6,920 nucleotides of DNA from CAZDBA01 sp964503615 (GCA_964503615.1 CAZDBA010000205.1:1-6920); one strand, 5' to 3'. Positions 1 through 6,770 are shown, numbered from the stretch's first letter. The notes: generated from the letters alone by a model not told the origin. Numbers and translations: made by a program.

Positions 1-227
1 ATCGCGCCTGTCTCGTGTCGGGAACCGTTTCTCCGGGGCAATGACCTGACAACAATGTGATGCACACGAATCCGTCAAGGCTGCGGATTGCAGATCCAGC
101 AGATGTTTTGCTCCCGAATGCCATGTTAGAAACCGGTGGTGTATTGACGTGCTTGGCGAATTGCAGGCTCGGCGTTATCCAGCTTGAAGGTAGTACGTGA
201 AATGCAGTCGGCCAAGCCAGCTATTGA
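1..227. other. Left-edge region without a supported gene
   Basis: This stretch lies downstream of the minus-strand gene that stops at 228. All three plus frames hit stops within the first 60 bases. On the minus strand a frame starting with ATG at 124 stays open to the window edge (41 codons, beginning MAFGSKTSAGSAIRSLDGF and continuing to VPDTR), and a second minus frame is also open. With no visible ribosome binding site, unusual composition and no recognisable domain, neither is called as a gene. No T-tract hairpin terminator is visible after the stop at 228. It could be a dispersed planctomycete intergenic repeat or the 5' end of a small gene that runs off the window. Confidence 0.4.
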
Positions 228-2576
228 TTAGCTGCCTTCGAGCGGCTCGAGGGGCTCCTTGCCGCCTTCTTTCGGCGTGTACTCGTCGACGGTTCCTTTG
301 ATGATCACTTCGCTTTGAATTGCTGAAGTGTCAGTGTACGAGTTGTGGATGCCAATGTCCGATTGGTAATCCCAGCCTAACTGCAACCAGCCGTTTGAAA
401 TCGAAAACTGAACCAATTTCAACTTGGAGACTATGCCTTTGCGATCGAACTCTAAGTCTTTTTCAGGGATCAGGTTTTCTGGCAATTCCTGTTTGAGTTC
501 GTTTTCGGAGTTGCCGTTGATCAATTGGGTTAGCGTGTTTTTAAACGCAGCGTTCCTGGCGGTCTTTCGTTCTGGAATTCCATAGTCTACGACTGCGTCG
601 CCATCCCGCTTGAAATACAGTTTCCCGTTCTCGCGGATGACTTTGAAGTTTAGCGATATCAAAAGAGCTGTATCGATGTTGTTTCGTCCTTGTCGAAATC
701 GCTTACCGGAAATTGCAATGGTCAGACGACTCTCGCGGAATGCAAATCGGATCGGTTGGACCGTATCAAACTGGATGCTGAATTCGTCTTTTTCAGACTC
801 AGGTGCCAGTCCTTCCGGTACGCTCCCCAGTATTTCAGTTAGCTTTTCTGCAATTTCCCGATTGGAAAATGTTTTGCCAGCAAAGTAGGGAGTTAAATAA
901 TTGGTAAGAAACGTTTCGTGAATCTGTACGCCAATGTCTGGATGCACAAACGACGAGGGCGGTTGGTTGTTGGCACCGAATCCAAACGAACTGACTCGAT
1001 GGCCCGACACGAGCAGGTGCTGTGTGGTCGTATACGTCCTAAGTTCGGGTAGCAGTCCTGCAATCGGTTCGAGCTTGTCCAGCAAACCTGTTTGGTCATC
1101 CGAGTTCTCGGGCACGATCGAATCGGTCTGTGCGGTAAAATCGGTCATGGCTTGGTTTAAAGTCCGCTTCGCTCCGATTTGTTCGCTCTTCTCCTTGTCC
1201 CGTTTGTATTGTTTGATCGCGATCTTGTTAATCAGCTTTGAGGATTTATTCAGTCCATCAAAATTAGATGAAAGGCAGACGATTCCGTCTGGTTGACCGA
1301 TATAGAATCCGGTTGCATTCATGTAAATATTTCGGCGTGCATCCAGAAAGCCGGTGGTCGTTGTAAATGCAGTGACCGGATGTTTGACGCTGCGTGATTT
1401 TGCGGTGATGTTGGCGTTTAAGTGGATGCTGAACTGTGCCTGATTAGGATCATCAATCAAATCCATTGCAACATTGCCACGCGAAACAGCGTATCCACGA
1501 ACCAGCCGACCAAGGACTAGTTCGTTAACAGGTTGAGCTTGCACAACGGGGCGTGACAAGACGGAATTGATCAGTCGTGAAGAAATACTTAATCGAAAGT
1601 TGGGCAAAGAATGCTTCGCGCGGAGAGTGGATACCAAATTCGGCATCTGTCCCATACTTTCCAGTCGCCCAAGGCTGTCGGCTACAATCGCGTGTTGGTC
1701 AAAAGCGGTCGGATCCTCAAGGCTGTCGATGTTCTCTTTTAGTTTCTTAATTTCCCGGTCAAAGTAGACTCGGACTTTGTCGTTGGTCGAGTAGGCGAAC
1801 ACACTAAGCAGTCTTTGGAGGGACAAACGTGTGGACGTCATGAAGGGGTCGTTCAACTCAAAATTCTTTGTCTCCAAAGCTATGAGTGAGTTTCGTAACT
1901 GGATCAGGGCGGCTCTTTTTTTGTCGGCAAGTTCTTTTGCCGCCTGCTTATCTGCTTCACTTTCCGGATCTTCTTCACCATAATCTGGTCCCGGGATTTT
2001 GATCATGACTTCTGGAATAAAGTAGGAAAGGTCCAACTCGTTGAGAAAGTCCAGTGTTTCCGTCGACTTGATATCGTAAAACAGGAGCGCTCTGTCTCGC
2101 GTTGACATCTTGTCACGATAGTAGTTGATGAGGCTTTGATACTCGAAGACTGCTTGAATGCGGTATACTTCCAAGTCAGAGGCTGACAACGGTTTAAATT
2201 TCGCGTTTTCGATTTCGCTTTTTACGTCATCAACCCAGCGCTGGCTCAAGAACTTAATTTGACGTCTTAGCCCGTTGCGAACGTCGACAAATGCCGGGCT
2301 TTCCAAGCCATCCACGTCCATTTCGAAACGTTTCAGAATCGTTTGCAGGGTCCCAATATCAGCTTGATCTCCCAACGCTGACTGGCTGTCGAGATGGTTC
2401 AGCATCAGGAACTGTCGCCATTTTCGCGCATTCTCTCCTGTTCCTAGCCAGTAGGTCATGTGATGAACCGATGCTTGAAGGCGGGCCGAGGAATCGGAGC
2501 TCTGGAAGCTGAGAGCGGGCGCAACCATCAGTGCGATGGAGGCGATGATCAAGCATGGAACGGTGAAGAATCTCAT
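228..2576 (-). CDS. Exported protein of unknown function, planctomycete-type, 782 aa
   Basis: I recognise the style of a planctomycete conserved exported protein but know no function. ATG at 2576 is preferred over an upstream in-frame TTG at 2663 because it opens directly on a signal peptide: MRFF, then a hydrophobic core (residues 5-20) and a likely signal peptidase I site after APALS (about 23). No lipobox is seen. Residues 30-190 look helical and rich in Trp, Tyr and Leu. Residues 195-240 are a highly charged linker and helix (EEDPESEADK, KELADKKR). From about 345 the protein turns beta-rich. Two segments look alike, around 345-395 (ending FSIHLNANI) and 545-625 (an IHETFLTNYL stretch, then FSIQFDTVQPI), suggesting two related modules. 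The acidic tail ends PLEPLEGS. The product probably acts in the periplasm. The Shine-Dalgarno is weak. It is transcribed away from the TerB-like gene. Confidence 0.85.
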   Translation of the reverse strand: MRFFTVPCLIIASIALMVAPALSFQSSDSSARLQASVHHMTYWLGTGENARKWRQFLMLNHLDSQSALGDQADIGTLQTILKRFEMDVDGLESPAFVDVRNGLRRQIKFLSQRWVDDVKSEIENAKFKPLSASDLEVYRIQAVFEYQSLINYYRDKMSTRDRALLFYDIKSTETLDFLNELDLSYFIPEVMIKIPGPDYGEEDPESEADKQAAKELADKKRAALIQLRNSLIALETKNFELNDPFMTSTRLSLQRLLSVFAYSTNDKVRVYFDREIKKLKENIDSLEDPTAFDQHAIVADSLGRLESMGQMPNLVSTLRAKHSLPNFRLSISSRLINSVLSRPVVQAQPVNELVLGRLVRGYAVSRGNVAMDLIDDPNQAQFSIHLNANITAKSRSVKHPVTAFTTTTGFLDARRNIYMNATGFYIGQPDGIVCLSSNFDGLNKSSKLINKIAIKQYKRDKEKSEQIGAKRTLNQAMTDFTAQTDSIVPENSDDQTGLLDKLEPIAGLLPELRTYTTTQHLLVSGHRVSSFGFGANNQPPSSFVHPDIGVQIHETFLTNYLTPYFAGKTFSNREIAEKLTEILGSVPEGLAPESEKDEFSIQFDTVQPIRFAFRESRLTIAISGKRFRQGRNNIDTALLISLNFKVIRENGKLYFKRDGDAVVDYGIPERKTARNAAFKNTLTQLINGNSENELKQELPENLIPEKDLEFDRKGIVSKLKLVQFSISNGWLQLGWDYQSDIGIHNSYTDTSAIQSEVIIKGTVDEYTPKEGGKEPLEPLEGS

Positions 2577-2613
2577 TTTCAACCCACTTGGGGAATCATT
2601 CAATAATCGAGTC

Positions 2614-2619
2614 AGTATA
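2614..2619 (-). promoter_or_regulatory. Candidate -10 box for the 782-aa exported protein gene
   Basis: Read on the minus strand this is TATACT within AGATTATACTGAC, five of six matches to the sigma-70 -10 consensus, about 38 bases upstream of the ATG at 2576. There is no recognisable -35 hexamer 16-18 bases further upstream and no extended -10 TG. Its position inside the reading frame that would start at TTG 2663 mildly supports the ATG at 2576. Confidence 0.28.
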
Positions 2620-2804
2620 ATCTGTCCGCTTCGGGTTTGGTTGATAGACAACAAAAACTTCAAAAGGCGGGTTTATCCCACTATTTGCGAAGAATTTCCA
2701 TTTGGAATCGGCAGGGTTTTGACGTTTTCTCACTGACCGACCCTTGGCGAATTACCGATTTCACTCGAAGTTAGCGAAGTTGATCAAAAGAGGTTTACAA
2801 AGAT

Positions 2805-2868
2805 ACACCGTATGTGACGAAATGGCTCCCCTACACGATAAGAGCCGCACTTAATATCATACGGGTGT
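2805..2868. other. Nested stem structure in the divergent intergenic region
   Basis: ACACCGTATG (2805-2814) can pair with CATACGGGTGT (2858-2868) over ten base pairs with one bulged G (2864 or 2865). Inside it, GGCTC (2824-2828) can pair with GAGCC (2842-2846) around a 13-base loop. The two nested stems would fold a 64-base element 73 bases upstream of the TerB-like start. It could be a structured 5' leader, a small RNA or a DNA operator. It matches no riboswitch family I recognise. Confidence 0.3.
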
Positions 2869-2929
2869 CCGGATGAGCTTTAGAAACTGATTATGATTCC
2901 GGTCAAATAAATATTTAAGTTAGAGATTT

Positions 2930-2936
2930 GAGAGGG
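2930..2936 (+). promoter_or_regulatory. Shine-Dalgarno of the TerB-like gene
   Basis: GAGAGGG ends five bases before the ATG at 2942 and is complementary to the anti-Shine-Dalgarno core. It fixes that start and is the clearest ribosome binding site of the three long plus- or minus-strand genes and ctaA. Confidence 0.6.
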
Positions 2937-2941
2937 TTTGA

Positions 2942-3502
2942 ATGAGTGATTCGCTGCGGGATCGTGGTAAAGCGATGGAAGACGTTTTTTTCAAGGCCAA
3001 GGATCAAGAGCTTCTAGCCAAATTGCGCAGTGAAATGGCGTCAGATGAAAATCTAAAGGCGTTGTCGGCGGCAACGGGAATTACGGACGAGAAAACTCTG
3101 GATGCTTTGGCGTCCAGCGAAGTCACTCCCGAGTCGGCAACTGCGATCTCTTTGATTCCGTTGGTTGCCGTTGCATGGGCCGACAACGAAATGGCGGATG
3201 CAGAGGTCGACGCGATCATGAAAGCGGCGGTTGAGGCAAACGTTTCCGAAGGCTCGGCAAGCTACGATTTGCTCAAAAGTTGGTTGCAAACCAAGCCACC
3301 TGTCGGATTGTTGCAAGCTTGGAAGCACTACGTCAACTCGCTAAAAAGTTCGTTGGAGCCAGCTGCGTTTAGTCAGATCCAGGCCTCAGTTATGAAGCGC
3401 GCGACCGATGTTGCTAAATCGGCGGGTGGCTTTTTGGGTTTGGTTACTATTAGCGAAGTTGAGCAAACGGTGTTGGATGATCTGAACAAGGTGTTCGGTT
3501 AG
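2942..3502 (+). CDS. TerB-like (tellurite resistance TerB family) cytoplasmic protein, 186 aa
   Basis: A small, probably all-helical soluble protein with no signal peptide or membrane segment. The central part (about 68-100) reads LIPLVAVAWADNEMADAEVDAIMKAA. It matches the TerB/DjlA-N pattern, a hydrophobic helix followed by an acidic ADxxxxxxE loop that may bind metal (D81, E83, D86, E88 as candidates), and then a second helix. The N-terminus (8-29) carries a charged RGKAMEDVFFKAKDQELLAKLR segment, and the C-terminus has a Gly-rich AGGFLGL hinge (161-167) before a final acidic helix. Proteins with this architecture occur widely in planctomycetes, and their role is not established. The start is supported by GAGAGGG at five bases. 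ctaA follows 139 bases downstream on the same strand, so co-transcription is possible, though a strong hairpin lies between. A direct role in tellurite resistance should not be assumed. Confidence 0.85.
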   Translation: MSDSLRDRGKAMEDVFFKAKDQELLAKLRSEMASDENLKALSAATGITDEKTLDALASSEVTPESATAISLIPLVAVAWADNEMADAEVDAIMKAAVEANVSEGSASYDLLKSWLQTKPPVGLLQAWKHYVNSLKSSLEPAAFSQIQASVMKRATDVAKSAGGFLGLVTISEVEQTVLDDLNKVFG

Positions 3503-3545
3503 CCGACCTCAACGTGGCTTTGGGCGCGCTCGACCACGGGGCAAG

Positions 3546-3597
3546 CGGCCCATGCTTCGTGGGCCGAAGGTAGCAGGTCCCCTGGGCCGTGTAGCAG
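3546..3597. repeat. GC-rich hairpin plus short direct repeat between the TerB-like gene and ctaA
   Basis: CGGCCCA (3546-3552) and TGGGCCG (3560-3566) form a perfect 7-bp stem with a 7-base loop (TGCTTCG). The right arm belongs to an imperfect direct repeat: TGGGCCGAAGGTAGCAG (3560-3576) and TGGGCCGTGTAGCAG (3583-3597). The left arm could therefore pair with either copy, giving mutually exclusive folds. No T-tract follows either fold, so a classic intrinsic terminator is unlikely. The organisation resembles a REP-like dispersed palindromic element or an RNA processing/attenuation site. Genome-wide copies cannot be judged from here. Confidence 0.5.
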
Positions 3598-3641
3598 TAA
3601 ACCAAACCCCAAACCGAAACGTATTTCTCGATTGATTTAAT

Positions 3642-4670
3642 ATGATCGTTCATCGGTTAGCTTGGGTAGCACTTCTATCGCTCATCCTGTTGGTTGTCGT
3701 TGGAGCCACGGTTCGTGTGACCGGTTCTGGGCTCGGCTGTCCGGACTGGCCGACGTGCTGGGGGTGCTTGATCCCGCCGACAAGTGCGGACCAAATCAAC
3801 GTCGACAAACTGGACTTGGAAAAGTTCAAAAAGCATGCTGCTCGAAAAGGTATCGATCCCGACTCGATCACCCGTGAGACCATTTTGGATAGCTTTGATC
3901 CTGTTCATACCTGGATCGAGTTCACGAATCGTTTGGCTTCGCTTCCATTGGGGTTTGCCACGCTGTTTTTGTTCTTATTTTCCTTGGGCGGTAAGTATGC
4001 CTCTGAAACTAAGAAACTGTGGGTGATCGGGCTCTCGTTTTTTTGCTTGGCCGACGTTATCGTCAACGCGGTGATGGGCGCGATGGTTGTGCGAAGCGGC
4101 TTGCAACCAGGGATTATCACGTTGCACATGGCGTTAGCGTTCTTGTTAATTGTCGTTTTAGTGACCGTAATCTGGATGACGCGTCCTCAATCGCATCAAA
4201 CGATTGCACAAAAACAGCGGAAGCGTTTGAGTGTCGTCTCGTTGATCTTTTTCGCCTGTTTGTTTGGAGAAGGGCTGTTAGGCAGCCAGCTTCGCGAGCA
4301 GACCGATGAAATGCAAATGGCGGCAGAAGCAGGGGAGGGCATAGAGCGGAAAGATTGGACCGAAGCGCTTGGCGCGACAATCATCTACAAGATCCATCGA
4401 AGTTTTTCCTGGAGCTTGTTGCTTACATCAGGTCTGCTGCTTTATTGGGTTGCAAGCGACAAAAACTGGAGCGTTTCCGAACCCAAACTGATCTTTGGTA
4501 TGGTGGTCGTGATGATGTTAATGGGGATCGTCCTCGGTCACATCAAGATCTATCCGATCATCCAAGTCCTACACGTCGGCATGACTTCTGTGTTGCTCGC
4601 AGTAACTTGGCACTGGATCATGCGGTTGCGGTCAACTGAGTTAGCTGTGCCCGGCGACAACCCGCGCTGA
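3642..4670 (+). CDS. ctaA: Heme A synthase (COX15/CtaA family), 342 aa
   Basis: Integral membrane enzyme that oxidises the C8 methyl of heme O to a formyl group, giving heme A for aa3-type cytochrome oxidases. About eight membrane segments are visible (near 4-24, 98-115, 124-148, 158-178, 195-215, 250-270, 280-298, 304-327). The signature GATVRVTGSGLGCPDWP (21-37) is followed by Cys39 and Cys42; Cys33 and Cys39 match the cysteine pair of the first external loop. The conserved Glu is E93 (WIEFTNR). Heme-ligand histidines are H162 (LHM), H252 (IHR) and H311 (LHV). The fourth expected one, in ExxHR, is Asn96 here. The long first loop and HTWIEFTNR wording resemble Bacteroidetes-type enzymes. The start MIVHRLAW fits the family N-terminus, but no Shine-Dalgarno is visible. 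Neither ctaB nor oxidase genes adjoin it. Confidence 0.95.
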   Translation: MIVHRLAWVALLSLILLVVVGATVRVTGSGLGCPDWPTCWGCLIPPTSADQINVDKLDLEKFKKHAARKGIDPDSITRETILDSFDPVHTWIEFTNRLASLPLGFATLFLFLFSLGGKYASETKKLWVIGLSFFCLADVIVNAVMGAMVVRSGLQPGIITLHMALAFLLIVVLVTVIWMTRPQSHQTIAQKQRKRLSVVSLIFFACLFGEGLLGSQLREQTDEMQMAAEAGEGIERKDWTEALGATIIYKIHRSFSWSLLLTSGLLLYWVASDKNWSVSEPKLIFGMVVVMMLMGIVLGHIKIYPIIQVLHVGMTSVLLAVTWHWIMRLRSTELAVPGDNPR

Positions 4671-4772
4671 ACTGGCTTGGGAAATGCCACGTGGTTCTGT
4701 CATAGTGGAAAAAGGTCGCATGCAAAGGCGCGGATGCGCAGGGTTGTGTTTCCAGCCAATTCCTTTGCGCTC

Positions 4773-4815
4773 GGCGCCAACATTTTGGTGTGTAAATTAG
4801 TTCTCTATTGGCGCC
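4773..4815. terminator. Possible terminator stem between convergent ctaA and the 616-aa gene
   Basis: GGCGCCAA (4773-4780) and TTGGCGCC (4808-4815) are a perfect 8-bp inverted repeat with a 27-base loop that contains the stop codon of the minus gene (4797-4799). On the plus strand the right arm is followed by ATTTTCTC, a modest T-rich tail about 145 bases after the ctaA stop. The long loop and poor tail make this weak as an intrinsic terminator, but no better candidate lies in the 126-bp convergent gap. Confidence 0.3.
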
Positions 4816-6647
4816 ATTTTCTCTATTGGTACCGGTGCCATTGGTGCCGGTGCCATCCGAGCAAAGCCAACTCCGAATAGAAGAGACGGTGCGATAAGTG
4901 GAGTGTTGGTGTTAGGCAAAACCGAACTTTGGTAAAGCTGGTATCCGTTTTTAGTTTTAAACATTCCGAGCACGCTAGGGTTTAATCCATTAGTCATTGC
5001 GTCTGCCGGAGGAAGGTTCGGCATCGTAAAGGGTTTGACTGGGTCCTCCTCTTCAGGCTCGCCAAAGCCGCCATGAGCGGGGAATGCAAGTTGCCGTTGC
5101 ATATTGAGCATTGCCCAGTAATCCTGAAAGAAGGTGGAATGGTCTAACTGGAAGATGCCTACCGGACCATCGCTGCCGATCGTTTTGGCAAACTCATATA
5201 TGTGTTTAATTTCAGGTTGGTCAAACAGGAATTTACCTTGCGCTGGCTGTGCAGAGCCTTCAATGTGGGATTTCATCGTTTCGAAGTTCGTGCTAATTAA
5301 AAGCTGGGTGCCCATTTGGGCAAAGTAAACGTTTTCTATCGAAAACGGCTGCTGGTTCTGGACGCTGAAAACTTCAGTATCGTTAATTTGCTGTCTGCTG
5401 AACTCCAAATCTGGATTCTCTTCAACAACTTCTTCGATGCGTTGCGAAAACGCTTCGATCGTATCGAGGAAGGCCATCTCATCTTTAATGCCGATCCCAG
5501 CCATTATAGGAGGTTGGAAAAGGTTGGCAGCTCCGAAATCTCCATAGAAGAAAGCGTGATCATCCAGCTTTGCCAAAAGATCCTCTTTCAAAGTCATCCC
5601 CATGAAACCATCAAGATCGGCCACTGATTTTTCAAACTCTTCTGCGGAGCCAACCGAACTAGCAAATTTCTGAATCCCATCGTACATCGCTTCTGTCGAA
5701 AGCCGAGAAACAAGCGTCACTGTCTTACCAGCAGGTATGGATTGCAACTCATCGGCACCCAAAGGTTGTCCGTCTAAGACTGTGAAAAAATCGCCAAGTT
5801 CCCCCTCTGTTTGAATCCATGTACGGGCAACTGAAGATTCGGCGTTCAAGCCGGTGACGAACCCGAGTTTTACAACGCCAGCAAATGGGTTGTACTCAAT
5901 TGGACCTTCTTCTTTTTCAACCAATTTTAATAGTCGCTCAATATCGATCATGCTGATCGAACTGCGTCGATCGACCGGCAATTCGTTTTTGATGTCGGTC
6001 AACCATGCGGGTTCGGGAGTTTTCTCATTGGCAAAAATGGAATCGAATGTCGCTTGGTTACCATTGCCTGCAAAAGCTACCATAAGATAACCCTTGTGAA
6101 TGCCAAGCTTTAATGACACACCCTGTTCCAAGAAGTCACTCACGATGAGGGTTGTCATGCCATGCTCGATTTTTCGAGTCCAGTTTCTTTCAGCAAGGAC
6201 TTCGTCAGTAATTGTGGCCAAGACTGCTTCAAAATCAGCTTGATGATCTCCGAGCTTGATGACCAGATTTCCGGCAAACCCTTCTCTATTGATTCGGTCA
6301 ATGATAATTGCTCCCGGTTGCTCATAGATCAGCCTTGGCATTTTGAAACCGATCGGAGTCAATTCGTGAAAGGGTGATTCGATACCAGTCTGATCCTCGA
6401 CACGCTCAAGTTCTGCGTACAGTTTCTTCCAGAAATCCTGAATCGCTTTTTGCGAGATCCACTTCTCAGTTTGGTTGCCGTCTGGATTCGCCTCGACCGT
6501 ACCCGACCATGATATGTACACGTAGGAGTCTTCTGCCGCGATTTGGCAAAGGTACGGGTCTTCCTCGCCCGGAACCATGCCGATAGGAATGCCAAAGCCC
6601 GCTAGAGTCGCCGCAACTATCAAGATCTCTCCAAACCCTATGCCCAT
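4797..6647 (-). CDS. Exported or membrane-anchored protein of unknown function, 616 aa
   Basis: I do not recognise a named function; the general build resembles planctomycete exported proteins of the DUF3352 kind, but this is a loose impression. The ATG at 6647 gives MGIGFGEILIVAATLAGFGIP, a hydrophobic N-terminal segment, then a PGEEDPYLCQIAAEDSYVYISWSGT segment typical of these proteins. A TTG in the same frame at 6668 would add seven residues including Lys and Arg, which would make a better signal peptide, so the start is uncertain by 21 bases. Neither start has a good Shine-Dalgarno. The body (about 60-575) alternates beta-like and helical stretches without an obvious catalytic motif. The C-terminus has a weakly hydrophobic stretch (582-596) and a repetitive tail in which Met-Ala-Pro occurs three times (598, 603, 611), ending PIEN. 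It converges with ctaA. Confidence 0.82.
   Translation of the reverse strand: MGIGFGEILIVAATLAGFGIPIGMVPGEEDPYLCQIAAEDSYVYISWSGTVEANPDGNQTEKWISQKAIQDFWKKLYAELERVEDQTGIESPFHELTPIGFKMPRLIYEQPGAIIIDRINREGFAGNLVIKLGDHQADFEAVLATITDEVLAERNWTRKIEHGMTTLIVSDFLEQGVSLKLGIHKGYLMVAFAGNGNQATFDSIFANEKTPEPAWLTDIKNELPVDRRSSISMIDIERLLKLVEKEEGPIEYNPFAGVVKLGFVTGLNAESSVARTWIQTEGELGDFFTVLDGQPLGADELQSIPAGKTVTLVSRLSTEAMYDGIQKFASSVGSAEEFEKSVADLDGFMGMTLKEDLLAKLDDHAFFYGDFGAANLFQPPIMAGIGIKDEMAFLDTIEAFSQRIEEVVEENPDLEFSRQQINDTEVFSVQNQQPFSIENVYFAQMGTQLLISTNFETMKSHIEGSAQPAQGKFLFDQPEIKHIYEFAKTIGSDGPVGIFQLDHSTFFQDYWAMLNMQRQLAFPAHGGFGEPEEEDPVKPFTMPNLPPADAMTNGLNPSVLGMFKTKNGYQLYQSSVLPNTNTPLIAPSLLFGVGFARMAPAPMAPVPIEKMAPIEN
4801..4854. 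repeat. Short tandem repeats encoding the Met-Ala-Pro tail
   Basis: Two 18-bp units start with the identical TTCTCTATTGG (4801-4811 and 4819-4829) and match at 14 of 18 positions. They are followed by three GGTGCC copies (4834, 4843, 4849), with related GGTACC (4828) and GGCGCC (4810). Since 18 is six codons, the duplication is in frame and yields PIEK and PIEN plus the repeated MAP units at the C-terminus of the minus-strand protein. This looks like slippage-driven growth of a protein tail. Confidence 0.65.
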
Positions 6648-6716
6648 GGAAATCCGCCAGTCTTTCAAATAGAAGTTGATTGTTTTTAGAATTGGAGCAG
6701 TATCTTGAGTTCGTTT

Positions 6717-6770
6717 CTAGAGCGTTGCTCCTGATCCGCAAAGTCTAATCGAATCTATTGCTTTACGCAT
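6717..6770 (-). CDS. Candidate 17-aa upstream ORF / leader peptide
   Basis: ATG at 6770 is preceded by AGGAG (minus strand, 6782-6778) at a spacing of seven bases, the best ribosome binding site on this strand in the window. It encodes MRKAIDSIRLCGSGATL and ends at TAG (6717-6719). The frame is the same as that of the 616-aa gene, with 23 sense codons and no further stop between this TAG and the ATG at 6647. It could be a regulatory leader peptide or the true N-terminus interrupted by a nonsense mutation or sequencing error. It could also be chance. It carries no clear run of a single amino acid that would point to attenuation. Confidence 0.25.
   Translation of the reverse strand: MRKAIDSIRLCGSGATL

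Larger units (their letters stand above)
2577..2941. other. Divergent intergenic region (365 bp)
   Basis: This is the shared upstream region of the minus-strand exported-protein gene and the plus-strand TerB-like gene, so it must carry both promoters. It contains no convincing ORF. On the minus strand there is a good -10-like box at 2614-2619. On the plus side I see AT-rich sequence with a 10-bp palindrome (TAAATATTTA, 2908-2917) and a near-consensus -10 TATGAT at 2892-2897, but no matching -35, so no plus promoter is called. A nested stem occupies 2805-2868. A weaker 5-bp stem pairs CCGGA at 2869-2873 with TCCGG at 2898-2902. Confidence 0.6.

Noticed and set aside
610..1296. Plus-strand ORFs of 92 and 120 codons opposite the 782-aa gene
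   Set aside because: They are antisense shadows of a clearly coding frame, with no domain, no good ribosome binding site and composition unlike a protein.
2577..2663. N-terminal extension of the 782-aa protein from TTG at 2663
   Set aside because: It would bury a textbook signal peptide at residue 30 and run across a good -10-like box; the ATG at 2576 is more plausible.
2737..2817. Remnant of a TerB-like gene copy in the intergenic region
   Set aside because: Beyond the 18-bp match the translated frame does not resemble the gene, so it is reported only as a repeat observation.
3650..4639. Several 70-96 codon ORFs on both strands within ctaA
   Set aside because: The CtaA frame is unambiguous by family motifs and membrane pattern; the overlapping frames are Arg/Ser/Cys-rich shadows.
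3642..4670. ctaA as a pseudogene because of the His-to-Asn change
   Set aside because: The frame is full length with all membrane segments and the other key residues; the same change appears, as I recall, in a whole subfamily.
6466..6741. 91-codon minus-strand ORF over the start of the 616-aa gene
   Set aside because: It is in a different frame from the conserved-looking protein, starts at TTG without a start-proximal ribosome binding site, and reads as low-quality sequence.
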